Below are positions 9,048 through 18,009 of a stretch of DNA of 64,000 bases, in pieces. The DNA is from Martinezella lusitana (GTDB lineage Bacteria; Pseudomonadota; Alphaproteobacteria; Rhizobiales; Rhizobiaceae), in NCBI RefSeq assembly GCF_010668395.1, contig NZ_WUEY01000002.1:434001-498000 (forward strand), given 5' to 3'. Under the pieces are notes generated by a model. It was not told the DNA's origin. It searched no databases and saw only the letters and a list, made by a program, of their open reading frames with translations. The position numbers and the translations under genes are program-made. Every line of letters starts with the position of its first letter. Within the stretch, counting starts at the first letter, position 1.

Positions 9048-9752
9048 TCAGAATTCCCCCAGATAAGCGCGCCGCACATTGGGATCGGCAAGCACGCTAT
9101 GCGTCGGGCCGAGCGCCAGAAGCTTGCCGTAGTCGAGCACCATGGTTTCGCTGCACATGGAGCGGATAAGCTCGACGTCGTGGTCGATGATCAGGACCTG
9201 CGCCCGGAATTCCGCCGGAATACGCAGCACCAGTTCACGAAAGGTCTTGCCTTCCTCTTCGGTCAGGCCCGCGGCCGGCTCGTCGAGCAGAATGAGCTTC
9301 GGCTCTCCGGTCACGCATTTTGCCAGCTCGACAAGACGACGCTGGAAGAGATTGAGGGATTGGCCGAGCCGATCGGCAACATCAGCCAGGCCGACGAAGG
9401 CCAGAGCCTGCTCGACGGCATGGGAATGACGTCCGGTGCCGACGACATGGTCGGCGATAGCGGCAATGTTGCCGGCGACGGTCAAATCCTCCACCACCTG
9501 CTCGGTCTGGAACGAACGGCGCAAGCCCGCCCGCACCCGCTGGAGCGGCGTCATCGTCAGCAAGGCCCGCTCGCCGAGAGAGACCGAACCCTGGATCGGT
9601 TTCACAAAACCGGAGAGCACGTTGAGCAATGTGGTCTTGCCCGCGCCGTTCGGGCCGATGAGGCCCGCGACGGGAGCCGTCAGCACCGCACTGAGCTCGT
9701 TGATCGGCCGGACGCCGCCGAATTGAACGATGAGATTGTCGATCTTGATCAT
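9048..9752 (-). CDS. livG: Branched-chain amino acid-type ABC transporter ATP-binding protein
   Basis: 234 residues with Walker A GPNGAGKT, a degenerate signature around NLFQRRLVELAK in place of LSGGQ, and Walker B LILLDEPAAGL. It overlaps the livM stop by four bases (ATGA), indicating coupling. The altered signature (FQRR rather than SGGQ) is uncommon, although livF retains a canonical one, so one of the two hydrolysis sites may be weaker. Confidence 0.86.
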   Translation of the reverse strand: MIKIDNLIVQFGGVRPINELSAVLTAPVAGLIGPNGAGKTTLLNVLSGFVKPIQGSVSLGERALLTMTPLQRVRAGLRRSFQTEQVVEDLTVAGNIAAIADHVVGTGRHSHAVEQALAFVGLADVADRLGQSLNLFQRRLVELAKCVTGEPKLILLDEPAAGLTEEEGKTFRELVLRIPAEFRAQVLIIDHDVELIRSMCSETMVLDYGKLLALGPTHSVLADPNVRRAYLGEF

Positions 9753-10786
9753 CGCGCCTTCCCCCGGGAGAGACCGGCGTTCAGCCGGGCAATGAGAGCC
9801 GATATCTGGCCGGCGATGCCTGAGGGTGCCGTTGCCAGAGCCTGGAACAGGGCGACGCCGAAAATCCCGATGGTGACGTAGCCGTCAATGCCGAGATCGG
9901 TCAGCAGCGCCGGCACTGCGCGCAGGAGCAGGCCCGCGATGACAGCGCCGTACCAGTTGAAGACACCGCCGACGATGGCAAGCGCAAAGAGATTGAGGCT
10001 TTCGAAGGCGCCGAAGGCGCGCCCGTCGAGCTGGCCGACATTGCCTGCCAGCAATCCGCCGGCCAGACCGGCGAGAAAGCCGCTCAGGGCGAAGGCCCAG
10101 GCCTTGTAGATCAGGACGTTGACGCCGCTTGCGACCGCAACCGTCTCGCCCTTGCGGATCAGAGCCCACGCCCGACCGGGACGGGCAAGCTTGTGCCCTT
10201 GCGCGATCAACAGCCCGATCGTCGCAACCGCGCAGACATAGAGGAAGTAGGAGACCTCACCGTCCGCCATTGCCGGCCTTGCCAGCATGGCGCGGCCGGC
10301 ACCATCGGCCCTTCCCAGGAAACCGGGACCACCGTCGGGGAAAGCCCAGGCGCTGATGACGATCTGGAAGCCGCCGGCCAGCATCAGCGTCACCAGCGCG
10401 AGATAGAGACCGCGCAGACGCAATGCCGGCACGCCGAATGCCAGCCCCACCACCGAGGCGACGATGCCGCCCGCAAGCAGGCTGACCTCGAAAGGCGGAT
10501 GAAAGGCATGACCGACGCGAAGCGTCACCCAGCCGCCGACGCCGACAAGCGCAAACTGGCAGAGAGAGACAAGGCCAAGCTGGCCGTAAAGGATGGCAAG
10601 CCCGGCAACGGACAGCGACAGGGCGACCGCTGACGTCGCGGCGGAAAGCCAGAAGGAATTGGCAAGCCAGGCAATGACGACCGAGAAGATCACCATCGTC
10701 ACGGGCACATGAAGAAGCTGCTTGGGCAGACGCACCATCGATATGCTTTCGGCTGTTGGGGCGATTGTTTGCTCCTGAATGCTCAT
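9749..10786 (-). CDS. livM: Branched-chain amino acid-type ABC transporter permease LivM
   Basis: 345 residues from the ATG that overlaps the livH stop (ATGA). About nine membrane helices can be seen, with the LivM-type segments LSLSVAGLAILYGQLGLVSLCQ and the coupling region AWALIRKGETVAVASGV. It forms the membrane channel with LivH. The N-terminal 25 residues are hydrophilic. Confidence 0.87.
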   Translation of the reverse strand: MSIQEQTIAPTAESISMVRLPKQLLHVPVTMVIFSVVIAWLANSFWLSAATSAVALSLSVAGLAILYGQLGLVSLCQFALVGVGGWVTLRVGHAFHPPFEVSLLAGGIVASVVGLAFGVPALRLRGLYLALVTLMLAGGFQIVISAWAFPDGGPGFLGRADGAGRAMLARPAMADGEVSYFLYVCAVATIGLLIAQGHKLARPGRAWALIRKGETVAVASGVNVLIYKAWAFALSGFLAGLAGGLLAGNVGQLDGRAFGAFESLNLFALAIVGGVFNWYGAVIAGLLLRAVPALLTDLGIDGYVTIGIFGVALFQALATAPSGIAGQISALIARLNAGLSRGKAR

Positions 10787-11649
10787 CGGTCCTTCAACGC
10801 GGCCTTGGCCGTGCCTCCGAGAATCGTGACCGCGATAAGCGCGATGATGAAGGGCGCCGCGGCGCGATAGGGCGATATCCAGGCAATCGGCGTCAGCACG
10901 GCTTCGGCAATGCCGATCAGAATGCCGGCGACGGCCGTTTGCCACAGCGACTGCAGCTGGCCGAGGATGGCTGCGGCAATTGCCGGGATCACCAGCAAGG
11001 TCAGGAAGGTTCCCTGCAGCCGGACCAGATCGGCCAGCAGCAGGCCGGCAAAACCGGAAAAGATGCCGGTGATGATCCAGGCGGCGGTTTCCGTATGGAG
11101 AATGCGCACGCCGAGAATGGCGCTGAGATCGCGATCATTGGCAAGGGCGCGCATATCGAGGCCAAGGCGCGTACGGCTCAAGAGCAGCGTAATGGCAACG
11201 ACCATGACGACGGCGAGGATAATGGCGATGATGCGGGTGAAGGTCAGCCGAACGGCAAAGAGCGAGACGAACATCTGGTCGGTCGGGAACTGCAGCCGAC
11301 GTGGCAGTTCACCCCAGATGACGCCCATGATCGCAATCAGGACGAGCGCGGGCGCCAGGGTTCCCACGGCACGCACGACGATATCGCGATGCGACAGCAT
11401 GGGGGCGAATATCCGGCCGTAGACAAAGCTGACCGTCGTCGAGACGACAACGGCGGCGAGGATGGCGACGACGAGCGGCATCTTCCACTCCAGCAATTGC
11501 CAGGCACAATGCGCACCGATCGCGCCGAACGCACCGAATGCGAAGTTGAGAACGCCGGTCGCTCGAAACAGGACGACAAGGCCGACGCCGGATAGCGCAT
11601 AGACGGCGCCGATCCCGAGCCCGGAAATGACGAAGGGTAGAAGGTTCAT
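10783..11649 (-). CDS. livH: Branched-chain amino acid-type ABC transporter permease LivH
   Basis: 288 residues, highly hydrophobic, beginning MNLLPFVISGLGIGAVYALSG, which is a classic LivH N-terminus. Eight or so membrane segments follow. It is separated from livK by 170 bases that hold two strong hairpins, which may lower its expression relative to the binding protein. Confidence 0.88.
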   Translation of the reverse strand: MNLLPFVISGLGIGAVYALSGVGLVVLFRATGVLNFAFGAFGAIGAHCAWQLLEWKMPLVVAILAAVVVSTTVSFVYGRIFAPMLSHRDIVVRAVGTLAPALVLIAIMGVIWGELPRRLQFPTDQMFVSLFAVRLTFTRIIAIILAVVMVVAITLLLSRTRLGLDMRALANDRDLSAILGVRILHTETAAWIITGIFSGFAGLLLADLVRLQGTFLTLLVIPAIAAAILGQLQSLWQTAVAGILIGIAEAVLTPIAWISPYRAAAPFIIALIAVTILGGTAKAALKDR

Positions 11650-11716
11650 GGATCGATCCTCTACGGCGCAGCGCGTCTTTCAGACACGCAAGGGACGCCG
11701 TAACACTTTAGATCAA

Positions 11717-11762
11717 CGCATCGAGCTTTCCGAAAAACGATCCCGATTTTCGGGCCGATGCG
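11717..11762. repeat. Rhizobial-type intergenic palindromic repeat
   Basis: A nested palindrome: outer arms CGCATCG and CGATGCG, inner arms CCGAAAA and TTTTCGG. The wording of the whole block (from about 11700) looks like a repeat seen in many rhizobial intergenic regions (RIME-like). It sits inside the livK-livH intercistronic space of a minus-strand operon. Family assignment is from memory; the palindrome itself is directly visible. Confidence 0.6.
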
Positions 11763-11773
11763 TGGGGTCGCTC

Positions 11774-11801
11774 GGTTCCGCGGCTCTTCCGCCGCGGAAC
11801 C
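11774..11801. terminator. Strong intercistronic hairpin between livK and livH
   Basis: A perfect 11-bp stem (GGTTCCGCGGC with GCCGCGGAACC, loop of 6) 18 bases after the livK stop. There is no T-run, so it may act as a partial terminator or an RNA-stabilising stem that protects the livK message. Confidence 0.65.
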
Positions 11802-11819
11802 GATGGCAAAGATCCGGGC

Positions 11820-13073
11820 TCAGTTGATGCCGGCGGACTTCTCGAAAGCGCGGATGTCTTTCAGCTCGGGATCCGGCGATGGTGCGCAATCGGAAACGAC
11901 CTTCCACTTTCCGCCTTCGCTGACCGCCATGCGCGTCGTCGAATTGGCGTTGTGACGTGCCTGACCATCGCCGAAGTACCAGGGAGCGCAGAAGATATCG
12001 CTCTTGAAGTCCCTGATCTGACGCACGGCGGCAGATGCGGTCTCACGGTTGATGCTGGACGGATCGAGCGTCATCAGCGCCTTCTCGGCGATGCGAGCCG
12101 CCAGATAGCCGGCCTGGGCGAAGGTATCGCGCGGGTCGGATTTCTGGCCGTACTGGTCCATGACGGCGAGCCAGTTCTGATTGTCCGGGGTCTCGGCGTT
12201 CAGATCGTTGAATTCCATGTTGACATAGAACTTGCCATCCCAGCCCGAGCCGATGGTGGCCGGAACAGAGAGGTCATAGGCGGAGGCCGCGCTGAGGAAG
12301 GTGATCGTCTGGTTGAGACCCTGTTCTTCGGCCGCCGTCAGCAAGGGCACGGCGACACCCTTCGACATGCCGAGAACGATCACGTCGGGCTTGGCGGCTG
12401 CCGCCTGCAGAATGATCGACGTTGCGTCGGCCGAGCCCGGATCCATCAGGATCGTCTGTGCGGCAAAACCCTTCTCCTTGGCGAGCAGCATCACGCCGTC
12501 GCAAGACCATGTGCCGACATTCGGAATATTCGGACCGATGCAGACGACGGACTTGGCATTGAGCTTGTCCAGCGCGTAGCCCATCGCTCCCAGCATGGAG
12601 ACCCGTGGCCCGGCATTGGTCGGCGCGTAGTTTTCAGCAAAGAAGCACTCACGCGGCACGCCGACACCCGCCAGCACCAGAATGCCCGACTTCTTATAGA
12701 AATCGGCGTTGGCTCCGCATTCGACATAGCTGGAATTGCCGACCATGAGGACGGCTTTTTCGTCGTTGACGAGCTTGGCGGCGAGCTGTGCGGCGATTTC
12801 CGGGTTCCACTGGTCGTCCTCGACCAGATACTTCACCGGTCGGCCCTTGATGCCGCCATTGGCGTTCAGGCAATCGAAATAGGCCTTTGCCGCCTTGGTG
12901 GAATTGGAAAAATCATCCGGCCCGGTCTTGCCGGTAATGGCGCCGATGATGATCGGTTCGCCGGTTGCCGGCTTGCCGCTGTTGTCGCCGCAGGACGCGG
13001 CGGCATGTGCGCTGAACGCCGAAACAAGCGTCAGGAAAAGGCCGATTGCCAGCCCTCTTAGTTTGATAGGCAT
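11820..13073 (-). CDS. Liv-type ABC transporter substrate-binding protein
   Basis: 417 residues from an ATG with a strong GGAGGAG six bases upstream. A signal peptide (hydrophobic stretch to about AHAA, residue 25) leads to a type I periplasmic binding fold (IIIGAITGKTGPDDFSNS at the start of the mature part). Unusually for the family the mature protein has several cysteines. It is first in the transport block livK-H-M-G-F and follows the GMC and aldehyde dehydrogenase genes. The ligand is probably an aromatic acid, alcohol or amine given the hpa genes nearby; no residue-level proof is possible here. Confidence 0.83.
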   Translation of the reverse strand: MPIKLRGLAIGLFLTLVSAFSAHAAASCGDNSGKPATGEPIIIGAITGKTGPDDFSNSTKAAKAYFDCLNANGGIKGRPVKYLVEDDQWNPEIAAQLAAKLVNDEKAVLMVGNSSYVECGANADFYKKSGILVLAGVGVPRECFFAENYAPTNAGPRVSMLGAMGYALDKLNAKSVVCIGPNIPNVGTWSCDGVMLLAKEKGFAAQTILMDPGSADATSIILQAAAAKPDVIVLGMSKGVAVPLLTAAEEQGLNQTITFLSAASAYDLSVPATIGSGWDGKFYVNMEFNDLNAETPDNQNWLAVMDQYGQKSDPRDTFAQAGYLAARIAEKALMTLDPSSINRETASAAVRQIRDFKSDIFCAPWYFGDGQARHNANSTTRMAVSEGGKWKVVSDCAPSPDPELKDIRAFEKSAGIN

Positions 13074-13132
13074 AGTCTCCTCCGGTTTGTTGTCCCGCTC
13101 CCCACGGGCTCTTTGCTTCATCGACTTCCGGC

Positions 13133-14728
13133 TCAGCCGGAAATCGCCTTTCCTGTCATGAAGGCGGCAGCCCGGGCCGCGATCATCATTGTCGGGGCAT
13201 TGGTGTTGCCCGATACAAGGGTCGGCATCACCGAGGCGTCGCAGACGCGCAGCCCCTCTATGCCGCGCACCTTCAAGTCCGGCCCGACGACAGCCATGCG
13301 ATCGTCGGCCCGGCCCATGCGGGCCGTTCCCGCAGGGTGGAACACGGTCTTGCACGATTGGCGGATATAATCGCGCAAGGCGTCCGGATCCTTTTCGACG
13401 CCAGGCTTCGGCAGCACGCGCCGCTTGACGAGCTTGGCAAGGGCCGGCGCGTCGAGGATGCGGATCGCCGTCTCGACGCCGCGCGCCAAAGTCTCGATAT
13501 CGGCCGGATCGGACAACAGATTGGCGTTGAAATCCGTCTGCTCGTTCGGATCGGCGCTCTTCAGTCTTATCCAACCGCGCGAACGCGGCCGCAGGTAGCA
13601 TGGCCCGATGCTGAGACCGTGACCGGGTTCCGGGTCGCGGTCGACAAAGCCGATCAGGACGGGCAGGACATGGAACTGGACGTCCGGCTGCCCGGTGCCG
13701 GCCGTGTCGACGAAGCCGCCGCATTCGACGACGTTCGACGACAAAAGCCCGCGATGGGAGGTCAGATATCGCAGCATGTGTCCGGCCGCCCGCAGACCTT
13801 TGTCATGACCGAGGATCGAGATCGGCTCGTAGGTCTCGCCTTGCACCGGCACTTCGAGATGGTCCTGATAGTTGCCGCCGACTCCAGGCAGGTCGGCGAC
13901 GACCTTGATGCCGAGTGACGAAAGATGCTCGCCATTGCCGATACCGGACAGTTGCAGGATCTTCGGCGTTGCGATGGCGCCTGCGGTGAGCGCGATCTCG
14001 CGGGACGCCTTGAATATCGTGCCGTCGAGCAGCTCGACGCCGACGGCCCTCTGTCCTTCGAACAGGATGCGGGCGACCTTGCGCTCCGTCAGTACGGTCA
14101 GGTTCGGCCGCTTCTCCGCCTCGCGCAGGAAGGCCTGCGCCGAACTCCAGCGGCGGCCGCCATAGGTCGTGCTCTGATAAAAGCCGACGCCGGCCTGATC
14201 CGCGCCGTTGAAATCGTCATTATGAGGAATGCCGATCTCGGTCGCCGCCTTGATGAAGGCTTCGCTCAACGGATGCCGATGGCGGGGATCGGAAACGCGC
14301 AAACCGCCCTTCCTGCCGTGAAACTCCCCGTTCAGCCGCTCGTTGTTTTCCAGCGAGCGGAACGCCGGAAGCACATCCTCGTACGACCAGCCCTGGCAGC
14401 CCATTTGCGACCAGGTGTCGTAGTCGTTGCGATGCCCGCGAATGTAGATCATCGCATTCACGGAGCTGCCGCCGCCGAGCACATTGCCCTGCGGCACGAT
14501 GCTCGGCCGGCCATTCAAACCCTTGTCGGGGTTCGACGCGTAGGGATGGATGTCGATGCCCTTGCCCAGCACCTTGAAGAAGGTCGCGGGAATGTGAATC
14601 CAGGGATCGGAATCTCGCCGGCCGGACTCGATCAGCAACACCTTATGCGCCGGATTTTCCGATAACCGGTTTGCCAGCACACAGCCCGAGGAGCCACCAC
14701 CGACGATGATGTAATCGTAAGTCGTCAT
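13133..14728 (-). CDS. GMC-family FAD-dependent alcohol oxidoreductase
   Basis: 531 residues. The FAD-binding motif VGGGSSGCVLANRLSE is at the N-terminus, the second GMC signature region follows (GGSSVNAMIYIRG), and the C-terminal block has the catalytic His in FHPAGTARMG and NTNAPTMMI. It is of the choline dehydrogenase/alcohol dehydrogenase type. The start is two bases after the stop of the aldehyde dehydrogenase gene, so the pair would convert a primary alcohol to aldehyde and then acid. In this setting an arylethanol such as tyrosol or hydroxytyrosol is a reasonable guess; choline is an alternative but no bet genes are present. Confidence 0.85.
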   Translation of the reverse strand: MTTYDYIIVGGGSSGCVLANRLSENPAHKVLLIESGRRDSDPWIHIPATFFKVLGKGIDIHPYASNPDKGLNGRPSIVPQGNVLGGGSSVNAMIYIRGHRNDYDTWSQMGCQGWSYEDVLPAFRSLENNERLNGEFHGRKGGLRVSDPRHRHPLSEAFIKAATEIGIPHNDDFNGADQAGVGFYQSTTYGGRRWSSAQAFLREAEKRPNLTVLTERKVARILFEGQRAVGVELLDGTIFKASREIALTAGAIATPKILQLSGIGNGEHLSSLGIKVVADLPGVGGNYQDHLEVPVQGETYEPISILGHDKGLRAAGHMLRYLTSHRGLLSSNVVECGGFVDTAGTGQPDVQFHVLPVLIGFVDRDPEPGHGLSIGPCYLRPRSRGWIRLKSADPNEQTDFNANLLSDPADIETLARGVETAIRILDAPALAKLVKRRVLPKPGVEKDPDALRDYIRQSCKTVFHPAGTARMGRADDRMAVVGPDLKVRGIEGLRVCDASVMPTLVSGNTNAPTMMIAARAAAFMTGKAISG

Positions 14729-14730
14729 GG

Positions 14731-16137
14731 TCAGCTCAGCACGGTCTGGATTGTGGTGAATTCCTTCAGCCCCTCCGCGCCGAACTCGACACCGATGCCG
14801 GACTGCTTGACGCCACCGAAAGGCGCGTTGGGCTGGATCGTGCCGTGCTTGTTGATCCAGACCGAGCCGCACTCGAGCTGCACTGCATAGCGCTTCGCCT
14901 TTTCCGCGTCGGAGGACCAGACGGAACCGCCAAGGCCGGCCGGGTTCTGATTGGCGCGGGCGACCACCTCATCGATGTCGCTGTAGCGAATGATCGGCAG
15001 GGCCGGACCGAACTGCTCCTCATCGACCAGCCGCACGCCATGATCGACATCGGCAACCAGCGTGATCGGATAGAAATAGCCGGGGCGATCCATCGGCGCC
15101 CCGCCGGTCAGGATGCGGCCGCCATGGGCGCGCGCATCGTCGACGAGTTCGCGCACCTTGTTGAACTGCATCTCGTTCTGCACCGGGCCGAGAATGCTTG
15201 CCTCATCCAGTCCGTCGCCGACGACGATCCTGGACGTGTAGTCCGCAAGGCCCCGGCAAACCTCTTCATAGATGCTGTCATGCACATAGAGACGCTTCAG
15301 CGCCGCGCATGTCTGGCCGTTATTGATAAAGGCGCCCCAGAACAGGCCTTCGACGATGGCTTTCGGATCGGCATCGGGCAGGACGATGCCGGCATCGTTG
15401 CCGCCAAGCTCCAGCGTCAAGCGCTTCAAGGTCGCGACCGCGGAAGCCATGACCTTCTTGCCGGTTTCCGTCGAGCCGGTGAAGGTCATCTTGGCGATGC
15501 CCGGGTGAGAGGAAAGCGCCGCGCCGATGCTGTTCTCGCCGGTGATGACGTTGACGACACCGGGCGGCAGAACCTCGTTCATGATCTCGACGAGGCGGAT
15601 GGTCGACAGCGGCGTCAAGGGCGACGGCTTGATGACGACCGTGTTTCCGGCCCGCACCGCCGGCACGATATGCCAACAGGCGATCATCACGGGCCAGTTC
15701 CAGGGCGTGATCGAACCGACGACGCCGATCGGCTTGCGATGCAGCTCTACGCGGCCCTCATTGTCGTCCTGCAGGATTTCGACAGGCAGGTCGAGTTCGG
15801 CGGTGTGGCGTGTCCAGGCGAGCGCCCCGCCGATCTCGAAGCGAGAGCCAAGACCGTTGAGCGGCTTGCCCTGTTCCCGGGTGAGGATCTGGGCGAGCTC
15901 CTCGGCATGCTCGTTGATCTTCTCCGCGACAGCGCGGCACGCCTTGGCCCGCTCTTCGCTCGATGTCTGCGACCAGCTCCTGAAGGCTTCCGTTGCAGCG
16001 GCGACCGCGCGATCGAGATCCGCCTCGCTGGCGAGCGGCATATGACCGACCACGTCGCCGTTCGAGGGATTTGCAACCGGTGCATGATGGGACGTGGCAA
16101 CAGGCTCGCCACCGATAAGCAGGGTATACTGCTTCAC
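14731..16137 (-). CDS. NAD(P)-dependent aldehyde dehydrogenase
   Basis: 468 residues with PWNWPVMIACWHI, the Glu base in LELGGNDAGIV and the catalytic cysteine in NNGQTCAALKR. GGAGGAGAAT precedes the ATG. It is coupled to the GMC gene and follows the FeaR-like regulator gene. FeaR in E. coli drives phenylacetaldehyde dehydrogenase, so an arylacetaldehyde is the best-supported substrate guess. The family is broad and sequence alone does not fix specificity. Confidence 0.83.
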   Translation of the reverse strand: MKQYTLLIGGEPVATSHHAPVANPSNGDVVGHMPLASEADLDRAVAAATEAFRSWSQTSSEERAKACRAVAEKINEHAEELAQILTREQGKPLNGLGSRFEIGGALAWTRHTAELDLPVEILQDDNEGRVELHRKPIGVVGSITPWNWPVMIACWHIVPAVRAGNTVVIKPSPLTPLSTIRLVEIMNEVLPPGVVNVITGENSIGAALSSHPGIAKMTFTGSTETGKKVMASAVATLKRLTLELGGNDAGIVLPDADPKAIVEGLFWGAFINNGQTCAALKRLYVHDSIYEEVCRGLADYTSRIVVGDGLDEASILGPVQNEMQFNKVRELVDDARAHGGRILTGGAPMDRPGYFYPITLVADVDHGVRLVDEEQFGPALPIIRYSDIDEVVARANQNPAGLGGSVWSSDAEKAKRYAVQLECGSVWINKHGTIQPNAPFGGVKQSGIGVEFGAEGLKEFTTIQTVLS

Positions 16138-16239
16138 GACATTCTCCTCCCGTGACTTTCGAGAGGACTATGGCGTTGGCCGCAAACTCCGTCTTGGGGA
16201 GAAACGCGCCTCGTCTTGGACTGGAGCGCACCCTGCGCT

Positions 16240-17226
16240 TCAGTCCAACCTGTGACCCGGCTCGGCTGCGCGAAGCAGCTCGCTCGGCGCGCAATCGAAC
16301 AGCTCCTTGAAGCTGCGATTGAAATAGGAAATGTCGTTGAACCCGGCCGAATAGGCGACTTCGGCGATGGTGGTGGGGTTACGCTGCTCCTTGAGCTGCT
16401 CGATCTTTTCGCGCGCGAAGCGCAGCCGCTTGTCCCGGATGACGGTGGTGCAGGTCATGCCCATGCCCTGAAAGTCCTGCTGCAGGGTGCGGATCGAGAC
16501 GCCAAGCCGTGTCGCAAGCCATTTGGCGCTGAGGTCGCTGTCGGTCAGATGCTTGTCGATGAGAATATCGACCATCTGCAGGCGCCGGCTCGCGCTGTTA
16601 TGCAATGAATTCAGGCTTGCCGCCTGGATGCCAGTCGAAAGAAACGCCTGACGGGTCGTGTCGAACATCAGCTGGCGCAGATGCGGGGACGCGACGTCGT
16701 TTTCCGGCGTCGTCATCATCTTGGCGATCAGCGCCCGCAGCATCAGGGCCATCGGGTCGCTGGCTTCCAGTTTGCGGGCGACGTCAAAATCGACCTTGCT
16801 GTTCGAATACATCAGCTGCCGTGGCAGATGCAGCGACAGATGGTTGGAGAAATGCCCACGGAAGTAGAAGGTGGTCGGCCGCGTGGAATCGACGAGAATG
16901 CATTCGCCGACATCGAGGATGTTCTGCTGGCCGGAATGCTCGACGCCGCAGACGCCTTCCAGCTGCAGGATCAGGAACAGGTGCTCGTTGGCATCCCGGC
17001 GAATGTCGTCCCAATCGCGGTGGACGTAGTCGAGATCGTTGGAGACATGGGCGAACTCCATTCCGCAGACGTCGATGCGGCTGGCAGTGCCGACGACGCT
17101 GTCGCCGCGCTGCAAGGTGTGCGGATTGAAATTGCCGCAAATGCTTTGAAGATCGTCCACCCATTGATCGTAGGGTGTCGGCGCCCAACTCCGGTCAACC
17201 AGGCTGCGGTTCTGCAACAGGTCCAA
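16240..17226 (-). CDS. FeaR-like AraC-family transcriptional activator
   Basis: 328 residues from a TTG start that has GGGAGG five bases upstream; the more distant TTG at 17286 lacks any Shine-Dalgarno and no ATG exists before residue 50. The N-terminus carries the FeaR-type element YDQWVDDLQSICGNF, and the C-terminus has two helix-turn-helix units (LSAKWLATRLGVSIRTL and TIAEVAYSAGFNDISYFNRSF). FeaR activates tyramine oxidase and phenylacetaldehyde dehydrogenase in E. coli. Here it stands directly upstream of the aldehyde dehydrogenase and GMC genes and probably activates them in response to an aromatic amine, alcohol or aldehyde. Confidence 0.83.
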   Translation of the reverse strand: MDLLQNRSLVDRSWAPTPYDQWVDDLQSICGNFNPHTLQRGDSVVGTASRIDVCGMEFAHVSNDLDYVHRDWDDIRRDANEHLFLILQLEGVCGVEHSGQQNILDVGECILVDSTRPTTFYFRGHFSNHLSLHLPRQLMYSNSKVDFDVARKLEASDPMALMLRALIAKMMTTPENDVASPHLRQLMFDTTRQAFLSTGIQAASLNSLHNSASRRLQMVDILIDKHLTDSDLSAKWLATRLGVSIRTLQQDFQGMGMTCTTVIRDKRLRFAREKIEQLKEQRNPTTIAEVAYSAGFNDISYFNRSFKELFDCAPSELLRAAEPGHRLD

Positions 17227-17323
17227 CGCCGCCTCCCAACAGTGCCAGCACTGTCGAAGACTGCTACAGATCCCTCGGCGCGTCAATCAAATACTTAACA
17301 CATTAACAAAATCGGCGATCGTC

Positions 17324-17845
17324 TTACTCGTCGCCGATCGACCCGTTCTCCAACTTCAGCGAGGCCAATTCGTCCAGCATGTCGAGAAGCTTCTCCACGC
17401 GCTCCACGCCGAAGCGGGTGTCGATGTCGGCATAGACCTTCAGGCTCTCCGGCATGACGTCCTCGACGATCGCCTGCCCCGCCGCGGTAATCTGCAACAG
17501 CACTCTGCGGCCATCGGCATCGTCCTTGTGCTTGGTGATGAAGCCTCGCTCCTCCAGCGAGCGGATCATGCGCGTCAGGCTCGGCGCTAGGATGGAGGCC
17601 TTGTCTGCGAGCTCCGTGGCATCGAGCTTGCCCGCCTCATGAAGCACGCGAATGACACGCCATTGCTGCTCGGTCACGTCATGCGCCGCCAGAATCGGCC
17701 GGAAATGGCTCATGACCGCTTCGCGGGCGCGCAGGAGTCCGATCGCCAGGGAGCGTCGGCGATCCCGCAGCGGTCGCTTGGATTGTGCTTTCGCAGCGTC
17801 GGGCTCCGCTGGCTGCCTGACGTCACTGTCTGTTTTGTTTTGCAT
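17324..17845 (-). CDS. hpaR: MarR-family regulator of homoprotocatechuate degradation
   Basis: 173 residues from the ATG chosen (MQNKTDSD); an upstream ATG at 17896 would add 17 residues and cannot be excluded. The core LLRAREAVMSHFRPILAAHDVTEQQWR strongly resembles HpaR, and a winged helix follows (LADKASILAPSLTRMIRSLEERGF). HpaR represses the hpa meta-cleavage operon until the aromatic acid binds. The extended Lys/Arg-rich N-terminus (about 40 residues) is longer than in the E. coli protein. Confidence 0.85.
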   Translation of the reverse strand: MQNKTDSDVRQPAEPDAAKAQSKRPLRDRRRSLAIGLLRAREAVMSHFRPILAAHDVTEQQWRVIRVLHEAGKLDATELADKASILAPSLTRMIRSLEERGFITKHKDDADGRRVLLQITAAGQAIVEDVMPESLKVYADIDTRFGVERVEKLLDMLDELASLKLENGSIGDE

Positions 17846-18009
17846 TTCCACATATTCGCTCAGATTAGGGCCATCACTGATTAACATGAGAATCATTCAG
17901 CGCAAGGCGTCGCGCGAATTACAGCCAAACGGAAGTCGATTGTCATTCTCCAATAGGAATGTGTGCAAAGCCGGTTGAAACCTCGCCACGAATCCGATGG
18001 GATTTGCCG

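Noticed and set aside
13133..16137. The GMC/aldehyde dehydrogenase pair as betA-betB for glycine betaine
   Set aside because: The order and neighbours (FeaR-like, hpa genes, no betI or choline transporter) do not fit, and the aldehyde dehydrogenase lacks a clear BetB look.
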